NCBI RefSeq assembly: GCF_000374585.1
Contig: NZ_KB894664.1
Location: 1-43,610, forward strand
Direction: 5' to 3'
Origin: Phocaeicola barnesiae DSM 18169 = JCM 13652
GTDB taxonomy: Bacteria; Bacteroidota; Bacteroidia; Bacteroidales; Bacteroidaceae
DNA length: 43,610 nt
Shown here: piece after piece, positions 1 through 6,611 of the stretch
Position numbering within the stretch: position 1 is the stretch's first letter
How the letters are laid out: the number at the start of each line of letters is the position of its first letter
Notes under the pieces: generated by a model
What the model was told of the DNA's origin: nothing
The model's database searches: none
The model's input: only the letters and a program-made list of their open reading frames with translations
Made by a program: the position numbers and the translations under genes

Positions 1-475
1 CGCATTCATATTTATCATAATGGGCACGGACATAACCTACACCGATGGCAGCCTCGATGCTCCAACGTTTGCCCAACAACCATTGATAGCCGTATACCAA
101 GCCACCGCCGGCATACCAACCTTCGTAGCGGTGTTTCTCCAGGTCATCGAACAGCCCGAACGGCAGTTTGATACCGCCCCAGTTGTACTGACCGCCCAGC
201 AGATGGGCACCTACGAAATGACCGTTGAACTTCTCGCACAGCCAATAACGGGCCTCCGGTTGCGCCATCCAGTGTTTCCATTTCTTGTTCTCACTGAAGG
301 TCCAACCGTTATAATTGGCCGATAAATCCAACGTCCACTTGGGTGACAAACCGATTTCTGTTCCTAAATTGATGGTAGACGAAGCATCATAAAGCAGATT
401 GGTCTTGACTGCTATATTCTGTGCCGATAAAGAAACACCTACCAACAGAAAAAGTACGCAAAAGATCTTTCTCAT
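1..475 (-). CDS. DUF3575 family protein (fimbria-associated), 3' end outside window
   Basis: Reading leftward from the ATG at 475, 158 codons are visible before the window ends. The protein opens with a signal peptide (MRKIFCVLFLLVGVSLSAQ) and then the DUF3575 start NIAVKTNLLYDASSTINLG, followed by Trp/Tyr/Gly-rich beta-strand segments typical of an outer-membrane barrel. In Bacteroidales, DUF3575 proteins are usually encoded at the head of Mfa/Fim-type fimbrial operons, so later operon genes probably lie to the left of the window. The upstream DNA is an invertible segment whose promoter now faces the other way, and I find no minus-strand TAnnTTTG box between the ATG and 843. The gene is therefore probably silent in this orientation. 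The family call is strong; the fimbrial role is family knowledge. Confidence 0.85.
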   Translation of the reverse strand, partial: MRKIFCVLFLLVGVSLSAQNIAVKTNLLYDASSTINLGTEIGLSPKWTLDLSANYNGWTFSENKKWKHWMAQPEARYWLCEKFNGHFVGAHLLGGQYNWGGIKLPFGLFDDLEKHRYEGWYAGGGLVYGYQWLLGKRWSIEAAIGVGYVRAHYDKYEC

Positions 476-540
476 GTCCCGTATGTTTTAGTAAGAATGT
501 ATGTTTTTCAATCTGTATGCTGTATTTTTCCCCACTTCCA

Positions 541-556
541 TTACTTTGTAGGTAAC
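541..556 (+). repeat. Left inverted repeat of invertible segment
   Basis: TTACTTTGTAGGTAAC, the exact reverse complement of 828-843. It lies 66 bp upstream of the DUF3575 ATG. It probably forms one recombinase crossover site. Confidence 0.85.
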
Positions 557-775
557 AGAAAAGACAGACTAAACTATTCAGACATAAGGAAAAAAAGGAC
601 AAGAAAGCGCTTCTGCCTTGAATCGGCAGACTAATCCATGCTCCTTTATTCACACTGGCAGGAAGGAACAGCATAAACATCTGTTCACATTTCGGTTGTC
701 GGTAGGATAACTGTTTGATTTTGAAAATGTATTATTAGACAAACTTCTCTATTTTTTTTGATAATTTTTTTTAAG

Positions 776-809
776 TTGTTGAATAATTAAATCGTTTTTA
801 CTAATTTTG
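776..809 (+). promoter_or_regulatory. Promoter inside invertible segment
   Basis: The -7 box TAATTTTG (802-809) fits TAnnTTTG exactly. TTG at 779-781 lies 20 nt upstream and a second TTG at 776-778 overlaps the -33 region. Transcription would start near 816 and run through the right repeat towards the convergent recombinase gene. It is the only good promoter match seen in the segment. Confidence 0.75.
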
Positions 810-827
810 CTTCATTAAATCAATTCC

Positions 828-843
828 GTTACCTACAAAGTAA
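828..843 (-). repeat. Right inverted repeat of invertible segment
   Basis: GTTACCTACAAAGTAA. With the next base it reads GTTAC-CTACAAA-GTAAC, a 5-bp dyad around a 7-bp spacer. This is the layout expected of a tyrosine-recombinase core site with two inverted binding arms around the strand-exchange region. Confidence 0.85.
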
Positions 844-901
844 CAGTATCATCCTTTCAAGAAGGATTAATCATAATCTCCTCATATACAGATTCTTATA
901 T

Positions 902-1816
902 TTATCCATTCCTAAACACATACGAAAGTACTCCCCGGTTCATGGCATGAATACGGTCGTCGGTATGTCGCTGGAAGTAAGTTTCCGTTACTTTTACCGA
1001 AGAGTGCCCCATGGCATTCGATATCAGTTCCTGCTGATAGTCGCAGAAATTGGCAAGAGTAGCCCAACTGTGACGGGCACTGTAACTGCTCAATGCTATT
1101 TTCTGTCCCAGCAGACCGGAAAGTTTCTTCAGATGCTGGTTAAATTTCCGCAAGGCATGCTGGTATTGCCGGTACTCACCGGTACCCGGATAACGGATAA
1201 AGGGGAAAATATAAGGGGATTCCGTATCGGTGCTCTGCAATGCCTGGATCAGCTTCCTGGCTTCCGGCTCTATACGTACTGTCAGCCAGGCTCCGGTCTT
1301 CCGGCGCCGGTACGTCAGGATATCCCCTTCCAAATCGCAACGGCGCAAGAAAGCAATGTCTACAAACGGAATTCCCCGTAACATGAAAAGCAGCAGGAAG
1401 AGCATCCTCGTCTTCTCCAGTCCGGTATGCTTTGGAAGCGGTTCCTGCAGTCTACGGAACACTCCGGCTTCGACCGCCCGCTTCACCGTTACCCGTGTAC
1501 CGGTATATACGCCATGAAACAGGCGGAACCGTGCCGGAGCCAGCCCCTGGTCTACCGCCCGGAAATAGACAGCACGGAGCATCCGCATATACGTAAAAAT
1601 GCTGTTCCACTGAAGCTGCCTGGACAGCAGATAATTCTGGAAAGCTTTCAGCCACGAGGGAGTCAGTTCCGCAAACGGCAACGGGCGGCCTCCCATAAAG
1701 TCAAGAATACGGTTATAGGTACTCTGGTACACATGTGCTGTACCCGGACGTCCTTCCTTCACGAAACCGGCTATGACCCGTTTCATGAATTCCATCAGAT
1801 TCTTCTTTTTCTTCAT
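902..1816 (-). CDS. Tyrosine site-specific recombinase (probable invertase of adjacent segment)
   Basis: 304 aa, normal for Bacteroidales Tsr/invertase-type recombinases. An N-terminal SAM-like core-binding domain (about residues 10-100) precedes the catalytic domain. Visible active-site residues are Arg147 (MLRGIPFVDIAFL), Lys173, Arg248-His249 (SYSARHSWATLA), His271 (MGHSS) and nucleophile Tyr280 (TETYF). The usual box-II His is Tyr245. The gene is convergent with the promoter inside the adjacent inverted-repeat segment, and its 3' end lies 58 bp from the right repeat. Recombinases beside a single invertible promoter normally act locally, so this enzyme most likely flips 541-843. It could also act on other chromosomal sites. 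No clear promoter of its own was found in 1817-2179. Confidence 0.88.
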   Translation of the reverse strand: MKKKKNLMEFMKRVIAGFVKEGRPGTAHVYQSTYNRILDFMGGRPLPFAELTPSWLKAFQNYLLSRQLQWNSIFTYMRMLRAVYFRAVDQGLAPARFRLFHGVYTGTRVTVKRAVEAGVFRRLQEPLPKHTGLEKTRMLFLLLFMLRGIPFVDIAFLRRCDLEGDILTYRRRKTGAWLTVRIEPEARKLIQALQSTDTESPYIFPFIRYPGTGEYRQYQHALRKFNQHLKKLSGLLGQKIALSSYSARHSWATLANFCDYQQELISNAMGHSSVKVTETYFQRHTDDRIHAMNRGVLSYVFRNG

Positions 1817-2179
1817 ACATTCATTGTTTCAGGATAAATAACCAAGATTCAATACCGGCTATATACCGATACATGACACGATATACAAATTTCGCAAAAT
1901 TCATGATATACCTTATTCATCGGGAAACTTCCAAAAATATCTTCCCGAACAACCGGTAATTCCCCCATCAAACAGACAAAAACAAGCGGAAATAGTTCGT
2001 TCAATATGCCGGAATCAAGTAGAAAACAATTCAAAAAAACGAAGTTTTTAAAAGGACATCGGGTATCCAGACTTTATTTTCTTCTATAAATCAACCTTTT
2101 AACCTCTTTTTTAGACTTTACTGATAGTTTCATTCAAAGAAATGATTATTTTTGTCCCGATAACTAAAACTAGAAAACA
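1817..2179. promoter_or_regulatory. Divergent intergenic region with promoter for the barrel gene
   Basis: AT-rich spacer between the divergently read recombinase and barrel genes. TATTTTTG at 2147-2154 matches TAnnTTTG and would start transcription near 2161, about 19 nt before the barrel ATG; its -33 region is weak. A minus-strand reading frame at 1849-2034 has no recognisable features and was not called. I see no inverted repeats like those at 541/828. Confidence 0.55.
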
Positions 2180-2767
2180 ATGAAAAAAGTATTATCAACT
2201 TTATTGCTGGTAGTCTGCTGTTGGCTGGCTATACCGGCACAGGCTCAAATACATTTCGGTGTAAAGGGCGGTCTGGACGTATCCAAGCTAAGCTGTTCTA
2301 CCGATATGTTCAAAGGAGATAACCGCACCGGTTTCTTTATCGGTCCGATGATGGAATTCACTGTTCCTGTACTTGGAATCGGAATTGACGCGGCAGCCTT
2401 GTATGCGCAGTCAGGTCTGAAAGCCGAAAGTAAAGACGGACTGGAATCAGAAACAGAGACCTTGAAATCCATTGAAGTCCCCATCAACCTGAAGTGGACC
2501 ATCGGACTGGGAAGTACTCTGGGTGTATATCTGGCAGCCGGTCCACAATTCGGTTTTAATCTGGATGATAAACTGTGGGATAATATAGAAGCCAAGAAAT
2601 GCGCGGTCAGCGTAAACGTAGGTGCCGGTCTGAAACTTATCCAGCACCTGCAGATTGGAGTCAACTACAACATTGGAGCCAGTAAACTGGCTAATATCGG
2701 AGATGAAAATTTCGAAGCCAATATCCGCAAGAACTCCTGGCAGGTTTCACTGGCTTACATCTTCTGA
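2180..2767 (+). CDS. PorT-family outer-membrane beta-barrel protein
   Basis: 195 aa beginning with a clear signal peptide (MKKVLSTLLLVVCCWLAIPAQAQ, cleaved after AQA). The mature part starts IHFGVKGGLDVSKLS, the common opening of OMP_b-brl_2 (PorT-like) barrels. It continues with alternating hydrophobic and Gly/Asn-rich strands (GFFIGPMMEF, GVYLAAGPQFGFNL, VSVNVGAGLKL) and ends in a C-terminal aromatic signature (QVSLAYIF). Such proteins are predicted 8-stranded outer-membrane barrels of unknown individual function. The gene is monocistronic: it has its own TAnnTTTG box 26 nt upstream and a strong terminator 31 bp after the stop. The start is fixed by the signal peptide and the AAAACA leader. 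No specific substrate or partner can be inferred. Confidence 0.85.
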   Translation: MKKVLSTLLLVVCCWLAIPAQAQIHFGVKGGLDVSKLSCSTDMFKGDNRTGFFIGPMMEFTVPVLGIGIDAAALYAQSGLKAESKDGLESETETLKSIEVPINLKWTIGLGSTLGVYLAAGPQFGFNLDDKLWDNIEAKKCAVSVNVGAGLKLIQHLQIGVNYNIGASKLANIGDENFEANIRKNSWQVSLAYIF

Positions 2768-2797
2768 CAATATCTTTACTAACTGATAAACATGCAG

Positions 2798-2837
2798 AAT
2801 CCCGGTTCCCACCTAACTTCAGGAACCGGGATTTTTT
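2798..2837 (+). terminator. Rho-independent terminator of the barrel gene
   Basis: The perfect 12-bp stem AATCCCGGTTCC / GGAACCGGGATT (2798-2809 with 2822-2833) has a 12-nt loop and runs into a T tract ending at 2837. Confidence 0.9.
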
Positions 2838-2860
2838 ATCCTAAAAAACGTACTCACGTT

Positions 2861-2948
2861 TTGATTGAAACGAACGCACATCTTGATTAAAACGAACGGA
2901 TGTCTTGATTGAAACGAACGGACATCTTGATTGAAACGAACGGATGTT
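2861..2948 (+). repeat. Four 22-bp tandem repeats
   Basis: Units start at 2861, 2883, 2905 and 2927 with an exact 22-bp period and the core TTGATTGAAACGAACG (one G-to-A change in unit 2). The unit tails alternate between ACAT and ATGT, so neighbouring units carry reverse-complementary GATGTC and GACATC hexamers. There is no Cas gene and the units are contiguous, so this is not CRISPR. Confidence 0.85.
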
Positions 2949-2960
2949 TATTGATACTTT

Positions 2961-3023
2961 CTATTTCTTGTACTTCTTGCACAAAGCGAAAATCTTCTGT
3001 ATGTTGTTTTTTATCAGCTTCAT
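2961..3023 (-). pseudogene. 20-codon micro-ORF, possible stump of a nucleotidyltransferase gene
   Basis: On the minus strand, ATG at 3023 opens MKLIKNNIQKIFALCKKYKK and stops at 2961-2963, just before the 22-bp repeats. Minus-strand TATCTTTG (3044-3051) lies about 20 nt upstream of the ATG. The peptide resembles the first residues of small Bacteroidales MNT-type nucleotidyltransferases, which normally continue into a GS-containing catalytic motif absent here. It may be a truncated gene whose remainder was lost, or a real small peptide. The nucleotidyltransferase link rests on weak resemblance only. Confidence 0.4.
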
Positions 3024-3043
3024 AAACGAACTTGCTTATAATG

Positions 3044-3051
3044 CAAAGATA
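3044..3051 (-). promoter_or_regulatory. Promoter -7 box for the micro-ORF
   Basis: CAAAGATA on the plus strand is TATCTTTG on the minus strand, an exact TAnnTTTG match upstream of the 20-codon frame. Confidence 0.4.
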
Positions 3052-3335
3052 GTAAAATATGCTATTTATAAGAACTTTTTCTGAATACTCCCTATAAAAC
3101 GGAGTATCTTCAAAAAAGGTTCTCCATGTTTTCCATGTCTAATTTTCAGCATACCCTACAACCCCTTTTAAGAAAATTGAAAGAAAGAATTTGACATTGT
3201 AAGTTCCATCCAACTTTTGTTCCTTAATTTCCGATTTGATAGTCAGCATTTTACGTTCTAATTTAATTAGTCAACAAATGCTGTGCCTGGAATATATAAA
3301 CTACTTGCAAGAGCAATAGCAGAAGTCATAAAAAG

Positions 3336-3381
3336 CCAAAAAGAAAAGCGCTAACTGCCTGTTTTCGTACAATTAACGCTT
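3336..3381 (-). terminator. Original terminator of the displaced tRNA-Met gene
   Basis: A minus-strand hairpin with stem AAGCGTTAA / TTAGCGCTT (one G-T pair; plus positions 3346-3354 and 3373-3381) is followed on that strand by a T-rich run. It stands just downstream of the tRNA 3'-half remnant, in the same relation as the terminator at 25400-25431 to the intact tRNA. It is probably the host's pre-integration tRNA terminator. Confidence 0.65.
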
Positions 3382-3390
3382 ATACCCTTC

Positions 3391-3433
3391 GTGGACCAGC
3401 CTGGGCTTGAACCAGGGGCCTCCAGATTATGAG
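3391..3433 (-). other. Left att site: 3' half of a tRNA-Met gene
   Basis: Positions 3392-3433 match the 3' half of the tRNA at 25443-25484 with three differences in 42 bp; the preceding G is also shared. Two differences are the two partners of the middle T-stem pair, so the stem is kept. The third is in the variable loop. The last 15 bp (3419-3433, CCTCCAGATTATGAG, the anticodon-arm region) are identical, and similarity ends right after. This is the usual trace of integration into a tRNA gene. Confidence 0.85.
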
Positions 3434-3546
3434 AACGATAAAATGATATTCTACGATAACCAACGATTTTAGTTTTTATTGAGTATCAAATAGTTATATA
3501 GCTTGCTACTCTTGATGAAACTCACTAAATCCCCCTAACTGAAATA

Positions 3547-3572
3547 GTTTGTTTACGCATTGTTTACGCAGA
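3547..3572 (+). repeat. Left copy of 26-bp element-end repeat (candidate integrase arm site)
   Basis: Identical to 25369-25394 in the same orientation. It contains two GTTTACGCA nonamers separated by TT. It lies 114 bp inside the left core. Confidence 0.75.
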
Positions 3573-3865
3573 ATCAACATTTTTCCGAAAACACATCTGT
3601 TCTTTTGCTGAAAAAGAATACAAGTACGACTCAGCTCAGAAAATCAACTCCTTTATCTTGTATAGCAAGAAAGAGTTTGAGACCTCTAAAAATTCCAAGT
3701 GGCAGCGTGGCAGAAAACTTGTATCTTACCTTGGACATATTTGATAATATATCCATAAGGCATTTCCTAATGACCAATTTGAAATCATATTCAAATTTTA
3801 CGAAAGAGATATTGAAACGCCTCCTTTTGCTGCCTTCATAGTTACATTGATTTGACAAAATGCAA

Positions 3866-5192
3866 CACTAGTGTCCACTAAAAATTAGAGGACGAGTTAA
3901 AAATTATAATTACTAAATAAATTTGGTCCATCAAGACCGCTTTGTTCTTTGACATCATTGAATTTAGTTTTGCTGAAGAGCTCCCTTAATGGAGTCTTGT
4001 CCGTAAGAGAAATGCCAAGAATTTGTAGAACCTCGTATGTCGATCTATCCAGTTTCATATCATGTTGCATGATAGCTACAAGACAGTAGGCAATGATTGC
4101 TGAGTAGACTTGTATCTTTACAGCGTTCTCGGAAGTACCCTAAAATTTCTTTATTTTAAGGTGTTGCTTGAGCCATTTAAAGAACAGTTCCACTTGCCAA
4201 CGATTCTTGTAAAGTTCCGCGACCTGTAAGGCTGGAATATGTTTTGCATTTGTAAGATAAATGAACTCCCTTTCGTCTTCTTCATCCCAAAACCTCACCA
4301 AACGAATCGTTTCAGGGTATGATTTTTGGGTATAGAAACCGGTAAGTTCAATCTCACAGTCTGACTGTATATTCTTAGGTAAACGTCGTTTCCATTTGAG
4401 TACTTTCGCCTTAATATTTGTTTTAGCCCGTACAACAAAAAAACGAATCCATCATATGTATCTTATAGAGACGATGATAATCGTTATATGCACGGTCGAA
4501 AACATAGAAAGAGCCAGACTCATAAGGTATTACATCCATTGCCTTGACATCGTTTATCTTTGCTTCGGTTATATGGATAAAGGCAGGTACTTGAGTCTCT
4601 ACATCATACAACGTATGGATTTTGACACCTCCCTTATGTGTACGGAAGTTTGCCCAAGGAAACAGTTTCAGACACAAGTCAATCGTTGTAGAATCGAAGG
4701 CATATACATTTCCGTTTAGTTTGAATATGTCATTTATTCTTTTCTTTCTGGCCTCGCTTATCATATAGAATGCGAAGTCCTCAAAGATACGGTAGTCCCG
4801 GTTCTCATTTGCTTTTGCAAGGTTACTCCGAGTGACATGTTTCCCAACCCCAAGATGGTAGCATTTCTCTTGATGTGCATTCAGCGCAACAATCAGATCA
4901 CGAAGACTTTCGCGGTTACACAATTGTCCGAACATCAAAGTAAGGAGTTGATTCCAGCAAGTAAAATGCTTAACATACTTGTTGCCATCATACTTCTTTA
5001 CGATACGGAGAAACTTGTAATTGTCTAAAAACTCAACCATTTGGGCGAAAACGTATTTGTCTTTATTCATATACAGCCTAAGTTAAGGCTGCAAAGTTAT
5101 GATTTCAAATCGTTGCACAAGAAAATCTCTTGTAACAAACTGTAATTCAATTATTTCAAAGAACTATTTGCGATTTTTAGTGGACAGTAATG
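3866..5192 (-). mobile_element. IS4-family insertion sequence (inactive)
   Basis: The ends read CACTAGTGTCCACTAAAAAT (left) and, on the opposite strand, CATTACTGTCCACTAAAAAT (right), 18 of 20 matching. They are flanked by a perfect 9-bp target duplication AAAATGCAA at 3857-3865 and 5193-5201. The total is about 1,327 bp with one transposase gene on the minus strand. Length, ends and duplication size fit the IS4 family. The transposase is broken, so the copy cannot move by itself. Confidence 0.85.
3897..5070 (-). pseudogene. IS4-family transposase, frameshifted and nonsense-mutated
   Basis: The intact N-terminal half (MNKDKYVFAQMVEFLDNYKF onward) is the DUF4372 DNA-binding region. Next come the first catalytic Asp (VYAFDSTTIDL) and the second (FYVFDRAYNDYH). 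At a run of seven A/T pairs (4437-4443) the frame is lost. Dropping one base restores the family sequence FFVVRAKTNIKAK and, further on, the YxxRWQVELFFKWLKQHL block with the catalytic Glu. A TAG at 4140-4142 replaces the expected Trp in KKFWGTSENAV. The whole span is one base longer than 391 codons, consistent with a single inserted base. Two independent lesions make a programmed frameshift unlikely. Confidence 0.88.
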
Positions 5193-5377
5193 AAAATGCA
5201 ATAAAGGATATCTTTGAGATTCATTCTAATGAAAGTCTGTCAATTGAATAAGAGCTTAAGGAAGATGGTTCAATGTAGAGAAGCGATTTGATTATGCCCA
5301 CTGAATAGTTACAATCGAATAGGATACAATCAAAATATGTTAAATGTCAAGTCTTAAAAATTATTCCGCCAAATTTC

Positions 5378-5409
5378 TTGTGCGCTCCTAAAAAATGCAA
5401 CTATCTTTG
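5378..5409 (+). promoter_or_regulatory. Promoter of the NurA-HerA-GHKL-radical SAM operon
   Basis: TTG (5378-5380), a 21-nt spacer and the -7 box TATCTTTG (5402-5409) match the Bacteroidetes consensus. Transcription should begin near 5416, about 23 nt before the first ATG. No further promoter-like box was noticed at the gene junctions downstream, so this probably drives all four genes. Confidence 0.75.
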
Positions 5410-5438
5410 TAGTAGAATGATATTTACCAAAAATAAAT

Positions 5439-6611
5439 ATGGGCAAAATTTTAGATTACATCGTCAAGAGGGGTGAGGGCAACTATCTTTGCTATAAAAC
5501 TAATAAGGTGAGCCTGAATATCTCAGATACAGATGTTCTGGATTACGACGACAAACCTGCTTCAACTCGTAATAAGAGCCGTATCGCAGAATCTGACCTA
5601 ACCCTTGTGCCTACGGTGGTTATAGACCATATGCTCATTGATTATTCACGTCCCATATTCAGTTTTTTCCTTGATGGTTCACGCCATGTTTACAAGGTTG
5701 ACGATATGGCTATTGGCAAGAAAATTTTTCCTGTGCTTGCTGGTCAGATAGTCGTTGGCTGCTGTGAACGCAAAGACCGCGACACGTTCCATCCCTACCA
5801 AACTTACCACAAAATAGTAATATCCCTGCCAGATGACTTCGATGTTGATGATGAAGGCGAGGATTTCTGCCGTCTCTATTGTGATGAAATTAATGAGGAG
5901 TTAAGTAGGCTTCCTTATGTTGGTGAGATTGGCATCAAGATTGACAAAATTCTGCTTTACAAAACAGATAAGAAAGACAAGTTCAATTCTGATAAGGACA
6001 ACTATAAGAATAGAGGAACGGCTAAGATCCAAGCAGAAATGACCGATGAGGAACAACGATTAGTGGCTGATCTTTGCACCCATAACCGTCTAGACGATGA
6101 GCACTACCTTATTAAAGACGGCTCACTTGAGTACAACCCCAGTTTCTCAAACGTCAACCGCTCAGACAAAACTATGCTTCGTGAGAACTATCGTTACGTT
6201 GTTGGTGTATCAAAGCGTTTTGATCCAGAACTACTTCCAGATTATGAAGGCCACCGTCTATCGAAAACAATAGCAAACCTCAAACCCTTTGAGCGAACTA
6301 AGGCCTACCGATATACTTCAGAAGCAAACGGCGTTCAATATGCCGTTTGGTATCTACGTCTGCGTAATAGCGATTTCCGTGAAACCAATTTCTCTGATGT
6401 CGTAAAATGTGAGATGGTTATCATTAACGAAGATGAACAGATTGATACAGACCTGATAAACACCATTAGTGCGAATCTTATCAAAGAGGCCTACCCTGTA
6501 TGTTACGGCAACGACACCCGTTGGGCCAATCATCTTTATCCGGTATTCCTCACAGAGACCTTCTGCAAATCAAAGTATTATAATTCTGACATCATCTTAA
6601 ATTTATTCTAA
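5439..6611 (+). CDS. NurA-like nuclease, partner of HerA
   Basis: 390 aa. Two features point to the NurA nuclease fold: an Asp in FFLDGSRHVYKVDD (Asp79), the NurA motif-I position, and a second in LIKDGSLEY (Asp227), matching the family's inner D-G-x-L block. KRFDPELLPDY and the C-terminal segment HLYPVFLTETFCKSKY (about residues 365-380) correspond to the conserved Lys-Arg and closing Pro-rich motifs. NurA enzymes are Mn-dependent 5'-3' exo/endonucleases that load on the HerA hexamer to resect DNA ends. The stop codon directly abuts the ATG of the HerA-like gene, supporting a complex. Similarity to archaeal NurA is by motif only; confidence comes largely from the HerA pairing. It is the first gene behind the promoter at 5378-5409. 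Confidence 0.65.
   Translation: MGKILDYIVKRGEGNYLCYKTNKVSLNISDTDVLDYDDKPASTRNKSRIAESDLTLVPTVVIDHMLIDYSRPIFSFFLDGSRHVYKVDDMAIGKKIFPVLAGQIVVGCCERKDRDTFHPYQTYHKIVISLPDDFDVDDEGEDFCRLYCDEINEELSRLPYVGEIGIKIDKILLYKTDKKDKFNSDKDNYKNRGTAKIQAEMTDEEQRLVADLCTHNRLDDEHYLIKDGSLEYNPSFSNVNRSDKTMLRENYRYVVGVSKRFDPELLPDYEGHRLSKTIANLKPFERTKAYRYTSEANGVQYAVWYLRLRNSDFRETNFSDVVKCEMVIINEDEQIDTDLINTISANLIKEAYPVCYGNDTRWANHLYPVFLTETFCKSKYYNSDIILNLF

Larger units (their letters stand above)
541..843. promoter_or_regulatory. Invertible promoter segment, OFF orientation
   Basis: Perfect 16-bp inverted repeats (541-556 and 828-843) enclose 271 bp with no credible gene. A good Bacteroidetes promoter (776-809) lies just inside the right repeat and reads rightward, away from the DUF3575 gene and against the 3' end of the recombinase gene. 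Inversion would place it about 80 bp upstream of the DUF3575 ATG, reading into it. A tyrosine recombinase gene lies 58 bp from the right repeat. Geometry, promoter and neighbours match known Bacteroides phase-variable promoters; the ON/OFF call is inferred from the sequence. Confidence 0.85.
3604..5275 (+). pseudogene. Degenerate reading frame interrupted by an IS
   Basis: The frame beginning with the TTT at 3604 reads a protein-like sequence (FAEKEYKYDSAQ, KKEFETSKNSKWQRGRKLV, then after two stops HKAFPNDQFEIIFKFYERD). Removing the IS and one copy of the 9-bp target duplication joins it in frame to KDIFEIHSNESLSIE and, after another stop, ELKEDGSM. The multiple stops in an otherwise protein-like frame suggest a gene that has decayed. 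I do not recognise the family. It lies at the left end of the mobile element and may be a former cargo gene. Confidence 0.4.

Noticed and set aside
387..680. Minus-strand frame of 97 codons across the invertible segment
   Set aside because: It overlaps the signal-peptide region of the DUF3575 gene and the left inverted repeat, and has no domain-like sequence.
2861..2948. CRISPR array
   Set aside because: Units are contiguous with no spacers and no cas genes are near.
3560..3841. Plus-strand frame of 93 codons at the left element end
   Set aside because: It begins within the 26-bp end repeat, and a different frame here reads more protein-like (the decayed gene interrupted by the IS).
4437..4443. 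Programmed frameshift in the IS transposase
   Set aside because: A second lesion (TAG for Trp at 4140-4142) shows decay; a functional programmed shift would not need it.
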